64,000 nt of DNA, from positions 1 to 64,000 of the forward strand of contig JASANC010004681.1 of NCBI GenBank assembly GCA_030248135.1. The letters are read 5' to 3'. Origin of the DNA: Theristus sp. LFF4_11 (Eukaryota > Nematoda > Chromadorea > Monhysterida > Xyalidae). The position numbers and the translations under genes were made by a program. The notes under the pieces are model-generated. The model ran no database searches and was not told the DNA's origin. It was given only the letters and a program-made list of their open reading frames with translations. Positions 35,201-47,400 of the stretch are shown here, in pieces (the first letter of the stretch is position 1; each line of letters begins with the position of its first letter).

Positions 35201-36877
35201 CATTGTTGTTGCTGTTTCGGTTCGGTTGTCGTTTCTGCATTCGCGTCTCCTCTTAGTTCGCCGTTTTAATGGTAGACATGCAGAGTTTTGCAAAATGCAG
35301 TTATGCGATATCATAATCCAATAGTTTTCAATACCCAAAATTTCCAAAAAAGTTCAAGGTAAAAACCGGTTTTTTTATTTTTGAAAGAAAAAACAGAAAT
35401 AAAACCGGTTTTTTCCCATGCCAACCCAACGTGATTCCCACTTTCGAACGGCGAGCTGAGCGAAAATGGTCTTCTTTGTTGCGACCTCTTTTAGTTGTTT
35501 TCCTTGGTTTGGCATATATTGTTTAGTTTTTGTCAGGATCATGCGTTTCTTGTTTGCTCGTTGACATTGCACAATTTAGTTCTCAGTTGTTTTTGTTGGT
35601 GTTTTTTCGGTCGTTTGTTTGTTTTTGTTTTGGCATGTTTTCTTGACTTTCTGCTGGTTGACGAACCAAAGATGGTGTGCAAGTGCAGCTGGCCACCTTC
35701 TGCATGGGGTCGCCTCAATTTTGGTCCTGCTCATTTTTTTGGGCTTGTCCAGAGACTTGAATTAAACACGGCCCAAGACAGCGCTTGCTGAAGTAAACCG
35801 GATTTTTTTCACTCGGCCAAGCCAATCATGAAATTTGTGAGAAAGTATTACATCAGATAGCGGATGAGTGACTTTTTTGTCCTCCCTCTCATGCGTGAGG
35901 CGTCATCAGAAGACTGCAATATACTTTTTTTTCAAAATGAGTGGGGCTGTGTACTTGAAAAATAACCGCTGAAACGCTAAACTTATCAGCAGGTTTTATT
36001 AAACACTTTTTAGTTGCATTTGCAAGGTAGTATCACTTTTAAAACCTGCAAGCCAGCATGTTGGTGGAAGCAACGAAAATTAATATCACATTTGGTTGAT
36101 TATTTTATTCGGCTTACATTGTGGCCTAATTGCAACGCATAAAAACTGAAACAGCATACCTAACACACCACTCATAACCTTTTAACCGCAGCGTCGACGC
36201 AACAATGTGTGTGATTAAAACTGACCCATTAAATCAACTCAAAACTCAATCAAACCAATCAATATAATCACAATCTCGCACTTCTATTTGCAGATGGTGC
36301 ATCTGGTCTAGTCAACACAAACAACAACAGCAACACGCAACAGCGCACTAGTGCGAGTAGTCCGCAAGCCAGCGTCAACCACCGTCAACAAATACCGCGT
36401 CAATCAGTCGAACATCAAGCACACCACCACCAACAACAACAACAGCAACAGCAGACAGGCAAAGCACCGGCTCAACGACGTTCCAGCTCGTTGCCGCGAG
36501 GTCGCCACCACGGCACGCATCAGTCCGCAACACTGCCGGCCGCATTCAACCAGCGGCAGGCGTCGCCGGCACCGCCGCCCAACACGCTTAGCATGCGGCG
36601 TCAGCCAGCGCAGTTGCTGTCGCTAAACGCGTTCACGCAACAACAACAACAGGAAACTGGCAATAACAAGATGCCGCCAGCTGGCAAGCGGAGTGTCGTC
36701 GTGCTGCGTCAGTTGCCGCCAGCGCAAACGTCGACGCATCAGCAGCACGTGACGCTCGTCAGTAGCAACCAGCTGGCGAATGTTGTCGCCAATGGTAAAC
36801 AGAAACAGCAACAGCGTTTCTTGAATGTACGACCGCGAAACGCGGACGGCAGCGAAAAGCGTGCGACTGAGGTTTAA
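27529..36877 (+). CDS. Cortactin-binding protein 2 family (CTTNBP2 / CTTNBP2NL-like)
   Basis: 14 exons: 27529-27596, 27793-27883, 28282-28425, 28829-29041, 29622-29762, 30143-30329, 30625-30802, 31140-31343, 31948-32063, 32463-32712, 33111-33229, 33633-33844, 34768-35182, 36294-36877. They give 973 aa. The family signature is LLRLLSYLEGELQARDIAI in exon 3 and YGRLGLNDPLAALQRD in exon 4. A long coiled coil follows in exons 4-7 (about residues 100-340; KTEKEMEKLKKTLDEEKERH, QERRQLLVKL). The C-terminal half is Gln/Pro/Ser-rich and disordered, with a PPxY motif (PPPAYG) in exon 8. No ankyrin repeats are seen, so it resembles the NL paralogue rather than vertebrate CTTNBP2. Family members bind cortactin and the STRIPAK phosphatase-kinase complex at the actin cortex. 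Intron 3 appears to use a GC donor. The exon 13 acceptor (GCAAG) is weak. Confidence 0.85.
31495..31695 (+). other. GC-rich, strongly self-complementary island in an intron
   Basis: It stands out from A/T-rich intron 8 of the CTTNBP2-like gene. Pairs seen: CCTGCGG with CCGCAGG, CCGA with TCGG, GGACAG with CTGTCC, CCCTC with GAGGG, and CCCACCG with CGGTGGG. No open frame of note. It could be a structured RNA, a SINE or a ribozyme-bearing retroelement end. The family is not recognised. Confidence 0.4.
33296..33590. mobile_element. Two family B MITE copies, head to tail
   Basis: The first (33296-about 33435) has GGATGCGCGCATTGCTGTGG, AATGCATGCATCAAC and CCAACCAATCAGCTAG. The second (33440-33585) has ACTAGCTGGTTGGTGTTCAC, GTGCTGTGGAGGTAGAGGCT and CACCACGTGATCATTAAGCA. 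Both lie in intron 11 of the CTTNBP2-like gene. Confidence 0.55.
34330..34500. repeat. Repeat family C, copy 1
   Basis: Core CGGTATCTACCGTATTCGGT followed by CTCGACAG. Further on, GAAACACGGTAGATACTGG is an inverted echo. It is in intron 12 of the CTTNBP2-like gene. The same core occurs near 39375, 52635 and 54215, with a shorter piece near 48630. Confidence 0.6.
35360..35430. mobile_element. hAT-type right-end remnant
   Basis: AAAACCGGTTTTTTCCCATG followed by CCAACCCAA resembles the right terminus of the hAT element at 11445-12229 (ACCATGCCAACCCTA). No matching left end or target duplication was found, so this is a truncated copy. It lies in the last intron of the CTTNBP2-like gene. Confidence 0.4.
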
Positions 36878-36968
36878 AATGGCAACGTGTTTAATGCTGT
36901 TCGGAGTTTAATGCTGTTTGATGCTGTCTGTATCCGTTTCAGGCTCAGTAATGATTACATGTAATATA

Positions 36969-37174
36969 CAGTGGCGCCAAAAGTGTTGGAACGCGTGTTA
37001 CATCAGCCGTTTAAAAGCTATTTTAATAATTTATGGGCAACATTGGGTCGAAAAGTGTCCCGTGAACCCAACATTGCCCATAAATTCTTATAATAGCGTT
37101 TAACGGCTGATGCAACACGCGCGCAATACACAGCACACACACGCGCAGCGTTCCAACACTTTTGGCCGCCACTG
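36969..37174. mobile_element. Tc1/mariner-type MITE
   Basis: A 206-bp element flanked by TA on each side. The left end CAGTGGCGCCAAAAGTGTTG is the inverted complement of the right end CAACACTTTTGGCCGCCACTG. The inner arms (AACGCG, CATCAGCCGTTTAA, AATTTATGGGCAA) also pair. No coding capacity. It lies just past the stop codon of the CTTNBP2-like gene. Confidence 0.85.
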
Positions 37175-39349
37175 TACATCCCAAAAACAATATATGCCGT
37201 GGTTTGCGATTGCTTGCTACATACATGACATGACAGAGCGGTATTTTATATGCGATTGGTTGCTGTCTGCTGATTTTGATATGCACACGGGGGCTGGCTC
37301 GCAGCTTGCGGCGAATCGCATAAATGTATGCACGTACAATAAGACATTTTTGAATGTAGATATTAGTGCGTTCATTAACCGTTTGATTAATTGTTGATGT
37401 TCGTGTCTTCTTGTTTGAATCTAATCCGTGTTTTCCTTCACGATTTCTTTCCTTCTCGAAAGCCTTCCCCAACAGTTTGTCGAGTCGATTGGGTTTTCAT
37501 TTTTTTCATATTTTTTCCGTCTTCTATCATCAGGTGCAGCGTTTGTGGGCAGAATTTTTGTTTTGTAAATGTTTTCTTGAATTTAGAAACCGCTTCGATT
37601 GAAGAACTAAACTAGTTTTTTGATTAGATTTTTTCAAATTTCGGTCAATTTCAGACGTGTTTAAGTGTTACAATCAGTTCACACCTCTTTTTTTGACTGC
37701 GAAATAACATTTGCATTGATAATTATTTCGTAGCGATTTTCGCACAGTTAAAAGTGTTCCTCGTTCCAGGTTTTTTTGTTTGAACAGGTTTCAAAACAAT
37801 TTTGCTGTTTTACAAAATTCCACCATTTAAAAGAAATTGTTGTTTTTTTGTTAATTTTTCTGGTACGAAGCCCCATGTGTTTATTTTGAAAGTTGTATCG
37901 TGTTTTTTATTCTTGTTTTTTCTAGTCTCAAACTTCTCTTGGCTGCTGTTTGTTTAGTTTATCTTGTTGTTTTGTGAAGATCTTGTGCAGCACACCTAGC
38001 TGCTGGGCTGCTTGGTGTGTTTTGCTAAAGCTGGTGTTGAATTAAATTGTTTGAAGTCGAAAAAAGGTTTTAAAGGAGGATTTTGAATTGATTTTGAAAT
38101 TTTCTCACCGCATTTTTCACGTTGAACACCGTCAAGTACATCCAGTCTCACGAAATGTTAGTTTGTAAAAATTTCTGATGATTTTCTTGCACGTGTACCA
38201 CTCATATTGGTCAGTCATAATAATTTAAATGGTTATCGCTGATATTTGCTTTCTTAGTTTTTTCCACTTTATTGTTTTCTCTTTTGATTTAGGAAAGACG
38301 TTCTTTTGTCTCTATTGTCTGTTTATTGGAACTGACGCAAAGAAGTTTTCGTGAGCACCAGTCTGTATGGGAAAGCATGTCAACCTACTGGGACAATTGC
38401 ACAATTTACAGTTTCTTGTGCCAGTTCGGTTTTTCAATTTGACAGAAAGTGTATCCGAGCTCAGACAGTTCATTTGTGCAGTGTGTTGTTTTTATTCGAG
38501 CATTTTTTGTTTTGTTTTTTCGAGACATTACATCATCTGATCATTTGAGTGCCTTTTGATAATTTATGATTTTGGTTTTATGCATTTTCAGTAAACATTC
38601 ACGAATTTCGGCAATTGTCCGTTTATTTAGGACCTCTCTTTCTGTTGTTTTGTGTCGCGTGTGTGTGTGTCAGCCATGATTCATTCAAGTAATAAGTTCT
38701 GATGAACGGATTTAAAAAAAATATTTTCTCAAAAATATAATTTTATTCATCTTTCTTCCTTTTAAATTTCATTACTAGCTTATGGTTTTTTCCACGATCA
38801 CAATGTTCATCGGCATTGTGTTCAACGTTGTTTTTATTGGGAGCTATGTACATTCTACTGTTAAACGATTCGTTTGATCTTGAATTGTAATGATTCATGT
38901 CGTTTTGCTGTTAGCAAATTATATTTTTATTTTACGATTACATTATCATATTTATATTTATTCGAAGATATCGTCGTTCTGATATATTGTGGTCTGATCA
39001 TTGGAACATGTCACACGGTTCGCAGGTATGGAGACCGATTCTTGTCTGAAGATCGTCCATCTCTTCATGGACGCAGGTTTTTGTAACGTTGTCCCAGCGA
39101 ACTGGGCAACGTGGCAAAAAGTTGTGTTTTCGCAAAAAAATTTTTCGCTATTCGAAGCGCACATGTACGTGCCGTGTGACAAGTTCTGATCAAAAGACAG
39201 TATCCGTAGAAACCAGAATAAAAAATGGGTATTGAAATCAGATTTGGCTTTTTATGAATTCAATAGTTTGTGAATTCAGGTCCGCTTGAAAACGTCAGAT
39301 TAAACCGCCGGACTTATTTCAAAATGGTTATCCTGTTTTCGAACTACAG

Positions 39350-39570
39350 TCAAGATGCCAGAAGTGTGGGCACACGGAGTACGGTATCAACCGTATTCGG
39401 TCTCAACGCGATCTCACTGCGATCTTCGTTATCGTCGAAGGAGGGTTGCTGTAGAGTAGAAACAAATTGATCTTATTTGTTCATTAGGTACGCTTACAGT
39501 AGGATCGTGTCGTGTCGAGACGCAATACGCGTCAGATACCGTATTCCGTTGCAGCAGTCTACTGACGAAA
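39350..39570. repeat. Repeat family C, copy 2
   Basis: GAGTACGGTATCAACCGTAT then TCGGTCTCAACGCGATC. A reversed version (GTCGAGACGC, GATACCGTATTCC) is found near 39515-39550, so the unit is an inverted repeat. It lies about 100 bp upstream of the RMDN start codon. Confidence 0.6.
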
Positions 39571-39665
39571 TCAGTTCACCTTCAAATTGCAGTTCCCTGC
39601 AGTGTCAAAATAGCACCGCTGTAATAACTGGCACTTCTCGGTGCTGTGCGCCGCCAAGCCAATCG

Positions 39666-42600
39666 ATGTCACGTGACCGAGCTTCGTTGGCGTTGGCGGC
39701 GACAGCTGGCGGGCTGGTCGGTTGCGCCGTTGGCGTGTTGTCAATGTTGGCGTTGAGGAAACGCAGTGCGACGACAAATGCGCAGATTTGGTTTGTTTCG
39801 CTTTTTTTCTCTTCTCTCTAACCCTAAATTCCGGAAATGCTTGTCTGCAAATGGTGCACTTCTTTGCCGTCACGGTCACTCGCCAGCTGGTTCACCAGTT
39901 CTGGGTGTGTTTTTGGTTGAAAAGGTGCGAAAACAGTGGTGGACTGAAATTGTGCGTAAAAGAACAGTCGTTTCAGTCAGACTACTCGCATACAAGTCGC
40001 GTCAAGAAAGTACAATTGGTTTGCGAAGACTAAAACCTAGAAAACAGTGTCCCGAAGCCTGACGCGCGTGTCAGTCCGCAGTGCACAAACGCTGAACCTC
40101 CACGGAACCGTGACGATTTTTGGTGAAAACAAAACCACAATTCATTTCAGTCGACTGATCGAAGAACTCCGTCGCGACATCGACTTGCTCCGACGTCAGC
40201 TGCCTCCGCAAGATCGCACTGGTGCGCTTGCGAACGGACCGGTGGCTGATGAGCAAACCGCCGCACACCACAGCGACACCGCCACGGCGTTGTTGGCGAC
40301 ACCGACGCAAGGTTGGAAATGTCGAAATCCATTTTCTTGGAAAAAACCAACGCACTTTGAACTTTTCAACGACGCATGCTGCCTTCTTTGTTGTGATGTG
40401 TTGCTACGACGCTTTTGATCACAAAAACACACTTGGAGACACTGGCACCGCAAAACAATTTTCTCAGTTTTACAAGCATCGCGCTTTCAGATGGCGAGAC
40501 GATGAAGCGAAATCAGTGGTCAATAGCAAGTAGTGACGAGTATTTCGACGCAATGAGCAGCTCAAGCTTGATCGACACGGCGAGGTGATTTGCAATTCGG
40601 GATATTCTGGGTTTTTTTTGGCTCGACACTATGTAAAATCATTTTTTTAGATGTTTTCTGCATAACTAAAAGTTAATTCAATTTGTTCTAAATACCACCA
40701 TTGATGTTCTGATTGAGATTTCATTATTTAAAAACTTGGGTAATTTTTCCACGACTACTTGGTTTTTCAGTTTTATGTCCAGAAATAAAACCTTTTTTTA
40801 TCCGCGAAAACATTTTTTGCGGTTTTTTATCGACTTTAGTTCAGTTCAGACTCGATTATTCATTTGTAATTCCACTTCCGTTTAGTTTTTTGCTTCAAAT
40901 AAATACAGGGTGTTGCAGAAAAACTACATTGAGAGCCCAGTAGGGGTCACTGTGGCGTGTGTGGCTACCTGGCGAATCAGCAAACTTCACGTGTTGCAAT
41001 GTTCCATTGCAGCTCTCCCATCCGAACGTCAGACGACCACCAACAGAAGGCGCAAAGTTCGGTTGATTTTGGCGCGCTTTTCAAAGAGGCCGATCGTTTG
41101 TGCGATGCGGGCAGTCCAGAGGCGAGCGAGCGCGCGTATCAGCTGATGCGCGAGAAGTTCGCGCAAAATCAAATCGACTCGGAAAAGTCGGCCGATTTTC
41201 TGTGGCGTTTCGCGCGCTGCACCTACAGGTAATTTCAATTTTTTTCGGTTTTGCAACTGAATGCGTGTGCAGACGTAGAAAGGAAACTTGTTTCAGTCTT
41301 CAAGTGGCAATTCAAAATCGCCAAGTGACTCGGCCCTTTTTGGGCAAGTCGGATCACTGCCAATTTTGAATCCCCGCGTCATGCATGAAACCGTTTACCT
41401 ATCTATGCGTGCATTGAATCTCAGCACCAAATAAAAGATATTATATGGGATGGGTCAGCTTTAGGCGTAGCACAGTATTACAGTATGTCCATCTAAAGGC
41501 TGTCACTTCTTCAGCAAATTTCTCCCGCAAATTTCAAAACAACCGTTTTTCAGGTTCAGTCAAAACTTTCTGACGAACGACCCATTGAAGCAACGTGAGC
41601 AGCTTGTTAGAAGCGGTAAGATGTACTCGATTTCAGTTCATCTGCATTGCGGTAGTGGTTTGGTTTCAACGCGATATTCTATTCTATCAAATTTTTTATG
41701 ACATTTAGTTGTTGACGTTGGAAAGCTTGACGAAAATATTTTAAACCTGACCAACACAACAACAACAACCACTCCGCAAGAAACCCAATCTTTACTGTTG
41801 TTGTGTTTAAATACAGTCTCACTGATTGGTGCTGGCAGCTCGAAGCAGCGAGAGCTTGCGACATTCACGCTTTCCGATGCACAAAATACATTTTCGTTGT
41901 TTCTTTGTTTCACGTCCGACACTTTTCATTTCCGGTACCGAAGAAAACAGCAATAAAAAGTTTTACAATCACAACTCACACCTTACATTCCGCTTTCGAA
42001 AGGAGCAATGATAAAAAGTGTTTTTAATGTTTTTTGCAGCGCACGAGCTCGCACTAGCGGCAGAACGCCTGAATCCGGACGATGGATTCGTGCAGAAATG
42101 GTGTGCCATCACGGTCGGTGGTGTGTGCGATTTCGTCGGCACAAAAGAGAAAATACAACTCGGCCACAAGTTCAAGGTTCGTCTGCGAAGTGTTCATCGT
42201 GGGGCTACATTTGTTGTTGTCGCAGATTAGCGTCTACCCAACGCTGTGCTTCCACTGCAACATTTTTTCGTTCAATGTTTGCGGAGCTTTCGTGTGTTTT
42301 TAGTTTCCATAGAGGTGACAAGCGGCATAGAAGCGTGAACGTTGCATCCCCGAAGCACAACTATTCCACCCGGTCACAAAAAAACGTTTTTTCTCTGTGC
42401 CCCGCCAGACACACGCCGACCGCGCGCTCACGCTGCACCCCGCTGAGCCGGCGCTGCATCACATCCGTGCCCGCTGGTGCTACAACGTGACGCAGCTGTC
42501 CTACTGGGAACGCAGAATCGCGGCCGCACTTTTCGGCGAACCGCCGACGTCGACGTACCGCGAGGCGCTCGACGGGTTTTTGCGGGTTTGGCCGGCTTTT

Positions 42601-43037
42601 TTGGCGTTTGATTTTTGTTATTTTTGTATTGGAACAGAGTTTTTGTGAAAACAGTAACCTGCACCGGTGCAGGTAGCTCCGCGTTTTTTTCTGCATGGAG
42701 AAATTTTTTGCCTGCATGAATGGTTTCAACAAATTTTGTCTCAACAAACGCAACTGTTTTTCAGTTTTAAATTTTATTGGAAAGTGTGGTTTTTCACCAA
42801 ACAAATTTTCAGGCAGAAGAACTTCAACCGAACGTTTGGCTGGAGAATCAAGTGTGGATCGCGAAAACCTATCTGGCAATGGCGGACTACGAAAACGATG
42901 GTGAGAACAGAAGTTACTTGAATAAAGCTCGACCGTGGCTGGAGCATGCTGCCAGCATGCAAGCCACTGAAACGGACGATGTCGCCGCGAAAAAGGAGGC
43001 CATCGAAATTTTGGGACAACGGTGGCCGAAAGAGTAG
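39666..43037 (+). CDS. Regulator of microtubule dynamics (RMDN) family protein
   Basis: Eight exons: 39666-39790, 40151-40311, 40491-40584, 41013-41228, 41554-41615, 42040-42176, 42409-42585, 42813-43037. They total 398 aa. An N-terminal transmembrane segment is at about residues 6-30 (ASLALAATAGGLVGCAVGVL) and a short coiled coil (IEELRRDIDLLRRQL) follows. The TPR-like RMDN domain occupies about 150-395 (FLWRFARCTY, KWCAITVGGVCDFVGTKEK, YWERRIAAALFGEPP). Vertebrate members include RMDN3 (PTPIP51), a mitochondrial outer-membrane tether to the ER, and RMDN1/2, linked to microtubules. Exon 3 encodes SSDEYFDAMSSSS, an FFAT-like sequence that would bind VAP proteins on the ER. The start is the first ATG before the membrane segment. 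AATAAA at 43503-43508 may end the transcript. Confidence 0.88.
41229..41434 (+). mobile_element. MITE family D, copy 5, starting at a splice donor
   Basis: Exon 4 of the RMDN gene ends CTACAG. The next bases, GTAATTTCAATTTTTTTCGG then TTTTGCAACTGAATGCG, match the left end of other family D copies (GTAATATCAATTTTTTAAGT at 24849). The donor thus coincides with the element terminus. Internal family words are present, and it ends ACCAAATAAAAGATA. Confidence 0.7.
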
Positions 43038-44449
43038 ATTTTTGGGTGGAAAATCAGGCCAAAACTTTGAGTCGTGCATTTTTATGAAATTGCGTTTTTG
43101 GATATGTTGTATTCGTGTTTTACTTATTCATACGAAGAAGTATGCATGCAACGTTGAATCTCAAAGTTTTTTTTGTGCTTTTGGTTTATTCTGTTGAAGT
43201 CCTTCTTTCGCAGCTGATTATTTATTCTGTTTTCAGTATTCGTTTGGTAAACCACATCTGTTCTTTTGTTGTTTTCTGAAGTCAAGAAGTTTTTTTTTGA
43301 AATTCATGTCCACATTATCATTGATAAAATCATGCGAACGCTTCATTCCATGTTATACTGGTCAGTTAGTTACTACGGTGTTTGCTTTGCTTTTTTTGTT
43401 TTGCTACTTTTGAATTTCACGATGGATAAGTTATATAATAATAGATAACAAGTTACGTTAATAGAAACGGTGGATTTTGCACAATGAAATAGATACAATA
43501 TAAATAAACTCGTTTGGCTGTTTTCAACTTTGGTTAGGGGTTCTGGGACCCACAAAATACCGGGAAGAGAAAGTTTGTTTGATAGTGATGGCACGGTCTA
43601 CTCACCTTCCATGGTTAGTGTCCCCTCGTCGCCAGTTACACCTCAGTCAAAATCGATTGATAGAAAAAGCAAAACCAAGTAAAAGTGCTTGTATTACAGT
43701 TTTATTCAATTGTGTACAACGAAATTGATGTCACGTGCCACAAAACATTCGTTAGTCAGCTACGCAGCACCTCAGTTTCGTTGATGCTTGCACGGGAAAC
43801 ATAACGCGAATGGACGGACACACCGATTTACGGTGCTGTGCGTGACTGGCGGATGTTTTGAAAGTGCATGAGGTCATTTCTGTCGAACCGGTCGAATAAC
43901 TCGACTTTACTAACGAAATTCTTGTTAGCACAGTTTCAGTCATGACTCATGAGACCATGTACTTCGTTTTCTCCGTTTTCGTCTTAATTTATGGCACGCT
44001 GTCTCAAACAAACACAAATGCGCGCGGTCTGTTTGACATCAAAGTGGTCAGCAAAGTGCATGGTCTTCAGGAAGAGACTGTAGGATACCGTAATCCCTGT
44101 GTTGCAGTTGGACATGCGTTTGTGCGAAAGCCCCCAACTTTTCTTGTCTCTCTCAGATGGCCTTTTGCACATTCGTTGGTCGATCAGTCAAACTTCGAGT
44201 GCGTGGCTTCCACTGGCAGGCACTGTTCAAGCGCTGCCAGTTGCGCACGACGGCGACCGCATCGGAGGTGGAGTTTTCGTTTTTAATCTTTTGTTGTTGT
44301 TTTTTTTTGGTGCCTCTCCTCCGAATCAACTTTACGTTTTTTCTCATCATGCAAGACAGGTCCAAGTCATGCTCATGCATGCCGAAAATATTTTCAGTGC
44401 CAGTCGCTTTTTGACATGGTTTCTCCAAATCAACTTTACGTTACTTTTC
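43038..44449. other. Spacer between RMDN and YARS2
   Basis: No gene supported. It contains a poly(A) signal for RMDN near 43503. A direct duplication of about 107 bp overlaps the start of YARS2: AATCAACTTTACGTT recurs at about 44325 and 44431, and CATGCCGAAAATATTTTCAG near 44380 is echoed by CGTGCCGAAAATGTTTTCAG near 44506. A 114-codon frame from 43942 starts hydrophobically but matches nothing and overlaps the duplication. Confidence 0.45.
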
Positions 44450-47400
44450 ATGCAAAAAAGACCAGTCACGACAGCGACAGACTCTTCATGGTTGACAAGT
44501 CGTGCGTGCCGAAAATGTTTTCAGTCGCAATCGCAACCGTGCACCAGCGCTTCAAACACACTGGCATCTGCGAAGCAGGACCGAGACGTTCACACTGTAA
44601 TAAGCGCCTTGAAACAGCGAGGCTTGATTGCTGAGCAGTTTCCGCCCGCGGTCACGGGAAGAGCTGACAGAAAGGTAAGGGCAAGTTTGTGGCAAAACGC
44701 ATGTTATACTTTTCATGTTTTGGAAGTTGTTGTTTTGAAGCTTTTTGCGCCGAAGTAAACAAATTGACTGAAACCAACCATTTGACACACAATTCTGTAT
44801 GGCTCTTGTGTCGAAATGTAATCCGTTTAGCGGTTAAGACACAGAACCCTTACCGTGTCTTGCTAGTGATCTCAAAACCGAATTCATGAAGCAGTATTAG
44901 TGATGCGTAGGGGTGGTAAAAAACGGTTTTTTTCAAATCCATGTATATAAAACGGTTTTTTATACCGCGTCCGGTTCTTTATACCCGGTTTTTTTACCGA
45001 CCCAGTATTTGAAGAATCTTGTGATTGCGACAATTTCTGGTACTCTGATTTTACGCAAACCGCTGAATAATGAGTAAAAGACCACAATTCTAGCCAGAAA
45101 CTGTATGTGTTTCAATGGAAACGTATTCCAATCTTGATTTTATTTGAATCGGTGGCGCTTAGAGAGAATGCAGCTAGGGATGGATCCGGCAAATTTGCCG
45201 GAATCCGGGCCGGATCCGGCAAAAGCCCATTCCGGCCGGGCCGGATCCGGCAAAAATTGCCGGAATCCGGACCGGAATGGCCTTTTTATGTCTAAAAAAC
45301 ATCTACGCACATTTCGTCGCTTCTTCTTCACATTTTCAGCATAAAACAGCACGGACACAGAAACAAAGTCAGCAAGACACAGCACATGAACCAACCAAAA
45401 ATTACAACAACAACTGACAAAATTCACATCGCATAGGGATAATCAAGTGCTGGCAACACTCCATTCAGAAACGACCTTTTCGGCGTTTTGAGTTGACAGA
45501 CGAGATCGGCTGTGCACTAACACCTGCCTGGCTTCAGAGAACATTCGTTCGCTTGCCACGCTTGTTAATAGCGGTGCCAGGTATCTGCGCGCGATTGTCG
45601 ATAGTTTGGGGTATTTAGACGAGTTCAGCCGCCAAAAGTCTAGCATTAGATCACTTTTGTCCGGTTCGTCGATAAAATCATCCGACTCGTACATATTCAT
45701 TTCGCCACGCAGTTCGTCATCAAGACTGGATTCGCCTGACGGGTTGCGCGGTCGCGCAGCGTGAAACTCAATGCCTCCGTAGAGGCCAGTCGATTTCTTT
45801 TTTGGTTCGGGTTCGCGTTCACTTTCGTCATCGTCGTTGTATGCGATCTCGGATGTATCGTCGCAGTTTGTTGGCGTCTCCGGTCGTTTCAAGATTTTTT
45901 TTGCAATGTTATGTAGTTCACAACGAATCGCGCCTTCATTTTTGAAGACGACTGCAGTATTCTTGAATCGCGGATCAATGTACGTGGCCATGATGTTGGA
46001 TTCGTTGTGGAAAAGTGCACGGAAGCGTGTGTCGATGCTGTTCAGCAGCGTTTTTTTCGTCGTACCAATGCCATTCGCATCGACTGGTGCGCTGCTTCAG
46101 TGCGCAAACGGCGGGCAACACCATTGAAATGGATTCGTCGTCTCGTGGATTCGTCGTTGGGGGGTTTATCGGGTTTTAGGGGATCACGGCACCCCCGCAC
46201 ACCCACGGTAACACACGTTGCTAAAATCGCTGGTGTTCTGGGGCTCACAAAAAAGCAACTGTTTGACAGCTAAGTGAATATGACCAACGAAAATGGCTGA
46301 TTTCAAAAAAAACCTGCTATTGTTCATCAACAACGTCGGCCAAAAGCTGGCAGCCACGTTTTTTAAAGTGGACGATGCTGCACATAAGTTTACCACTCAA
46401 GACAAAAGCAGTGAACCATTTACCATTGAACAGAACACTAAACTAAAGCAACGCTCACTGATCACATGTCAAATGCACAACAACAAAACCAACAAAGCAC
46501 CGAAACAAATTTGTCAAACCATTGAACAGCTCTGAAACGGAGGAATAAACTTGTAAATTCGCGGGTCTCGGCCATTCCGGCCGGATCCGGCCGGATCCGG
46601 CAAAATTGCGCCGGAATCCGGACCGGATCCGGATCCAATTTTAGGCGCCGGAATCCGGAATCCGGAATCCGGACCGGAACCGGCTCCATCCCTAAATGCA
46701 GCATCAGAAAAATTATCAGATGCGAGTTTAAAACAAAAAAACTAACGCAAGACAGATTGATATTTGAAACAGCAAGGAATGTGATACATGCAAATCAATT
46801 GAACTGACACGATCGAGAGATATGTAACTGCACAACAATTTCACCGCGTTTCTAAATAAAAGATCACCGAAAGACAAAAAGAATCACGAACCCGCACAGA
46901 CGAAAGAAGTGAACCAAGAACAAAATTGAAAGAGCAAAAAATCAGATGGAGATTCGGGTCACTATCACCAGTACAACAGCACGACGACATCACCAACAAA
47001 ACTTTGAGCAATTTCCGAGTTCAAAGACACAAAATTTCAGGAAATTTGACTGAATAAATATTAGCCATTCACCCGATTTTTGTCTATTCATCATCATCAT
47101 CATCATGAATATCATCAATGCAGCCGTCACCATCATCATCAGTGAAGTCGTCATCAGAGCTGTCCACACAATTTGCCGATGCAAGCGCAGCAATGTTCTC
47201 AGTGGCAGCAGCTGACGCTGCCGACGGGGACTGCGAATCCGTGCTGTCGCAGTTTGACAGCAACGATTCCGTGCTGTTGCCAGCAACACTTGACACGGGT
47301 CTCAGGGTGCTTTATTTATACCAAGAGCGTGAATTGTGTTCTCCGGAACATCAAGTTATGAAGTGGCGAAAATGAAAATTGAAATGGATATGCGGAATAC

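Larger units (their letters stand above)
36878..39665. other. Spacer between CTTNBP2-like and RMDN genes
   Basis: T-rich non-coding DNA. It contains the Tc1/mariner-type MITE 36969-37174, presumably the 3' UTR of the preceding gene, and a family C repeat near 39350-39570. The short frames here (65 to 95 codons) are low-complexity and match no family. No further gene seen. Confidence 0.5.

Noticed and set aside
43580..43640. Possible minus-strand mini-exon (GVTGDEGTLTMEG then GTGAGT)
   Set aside because: A plausible donor and short open frame, but no neighbouring exons on that strand could be joined.
43942..44286. 114-codon frame with a signal-peptide-like start
   Set aside because: No similarity recognised beyond the hydrophobic start, no good splice context, and it runs into the local duplication before YARS2.
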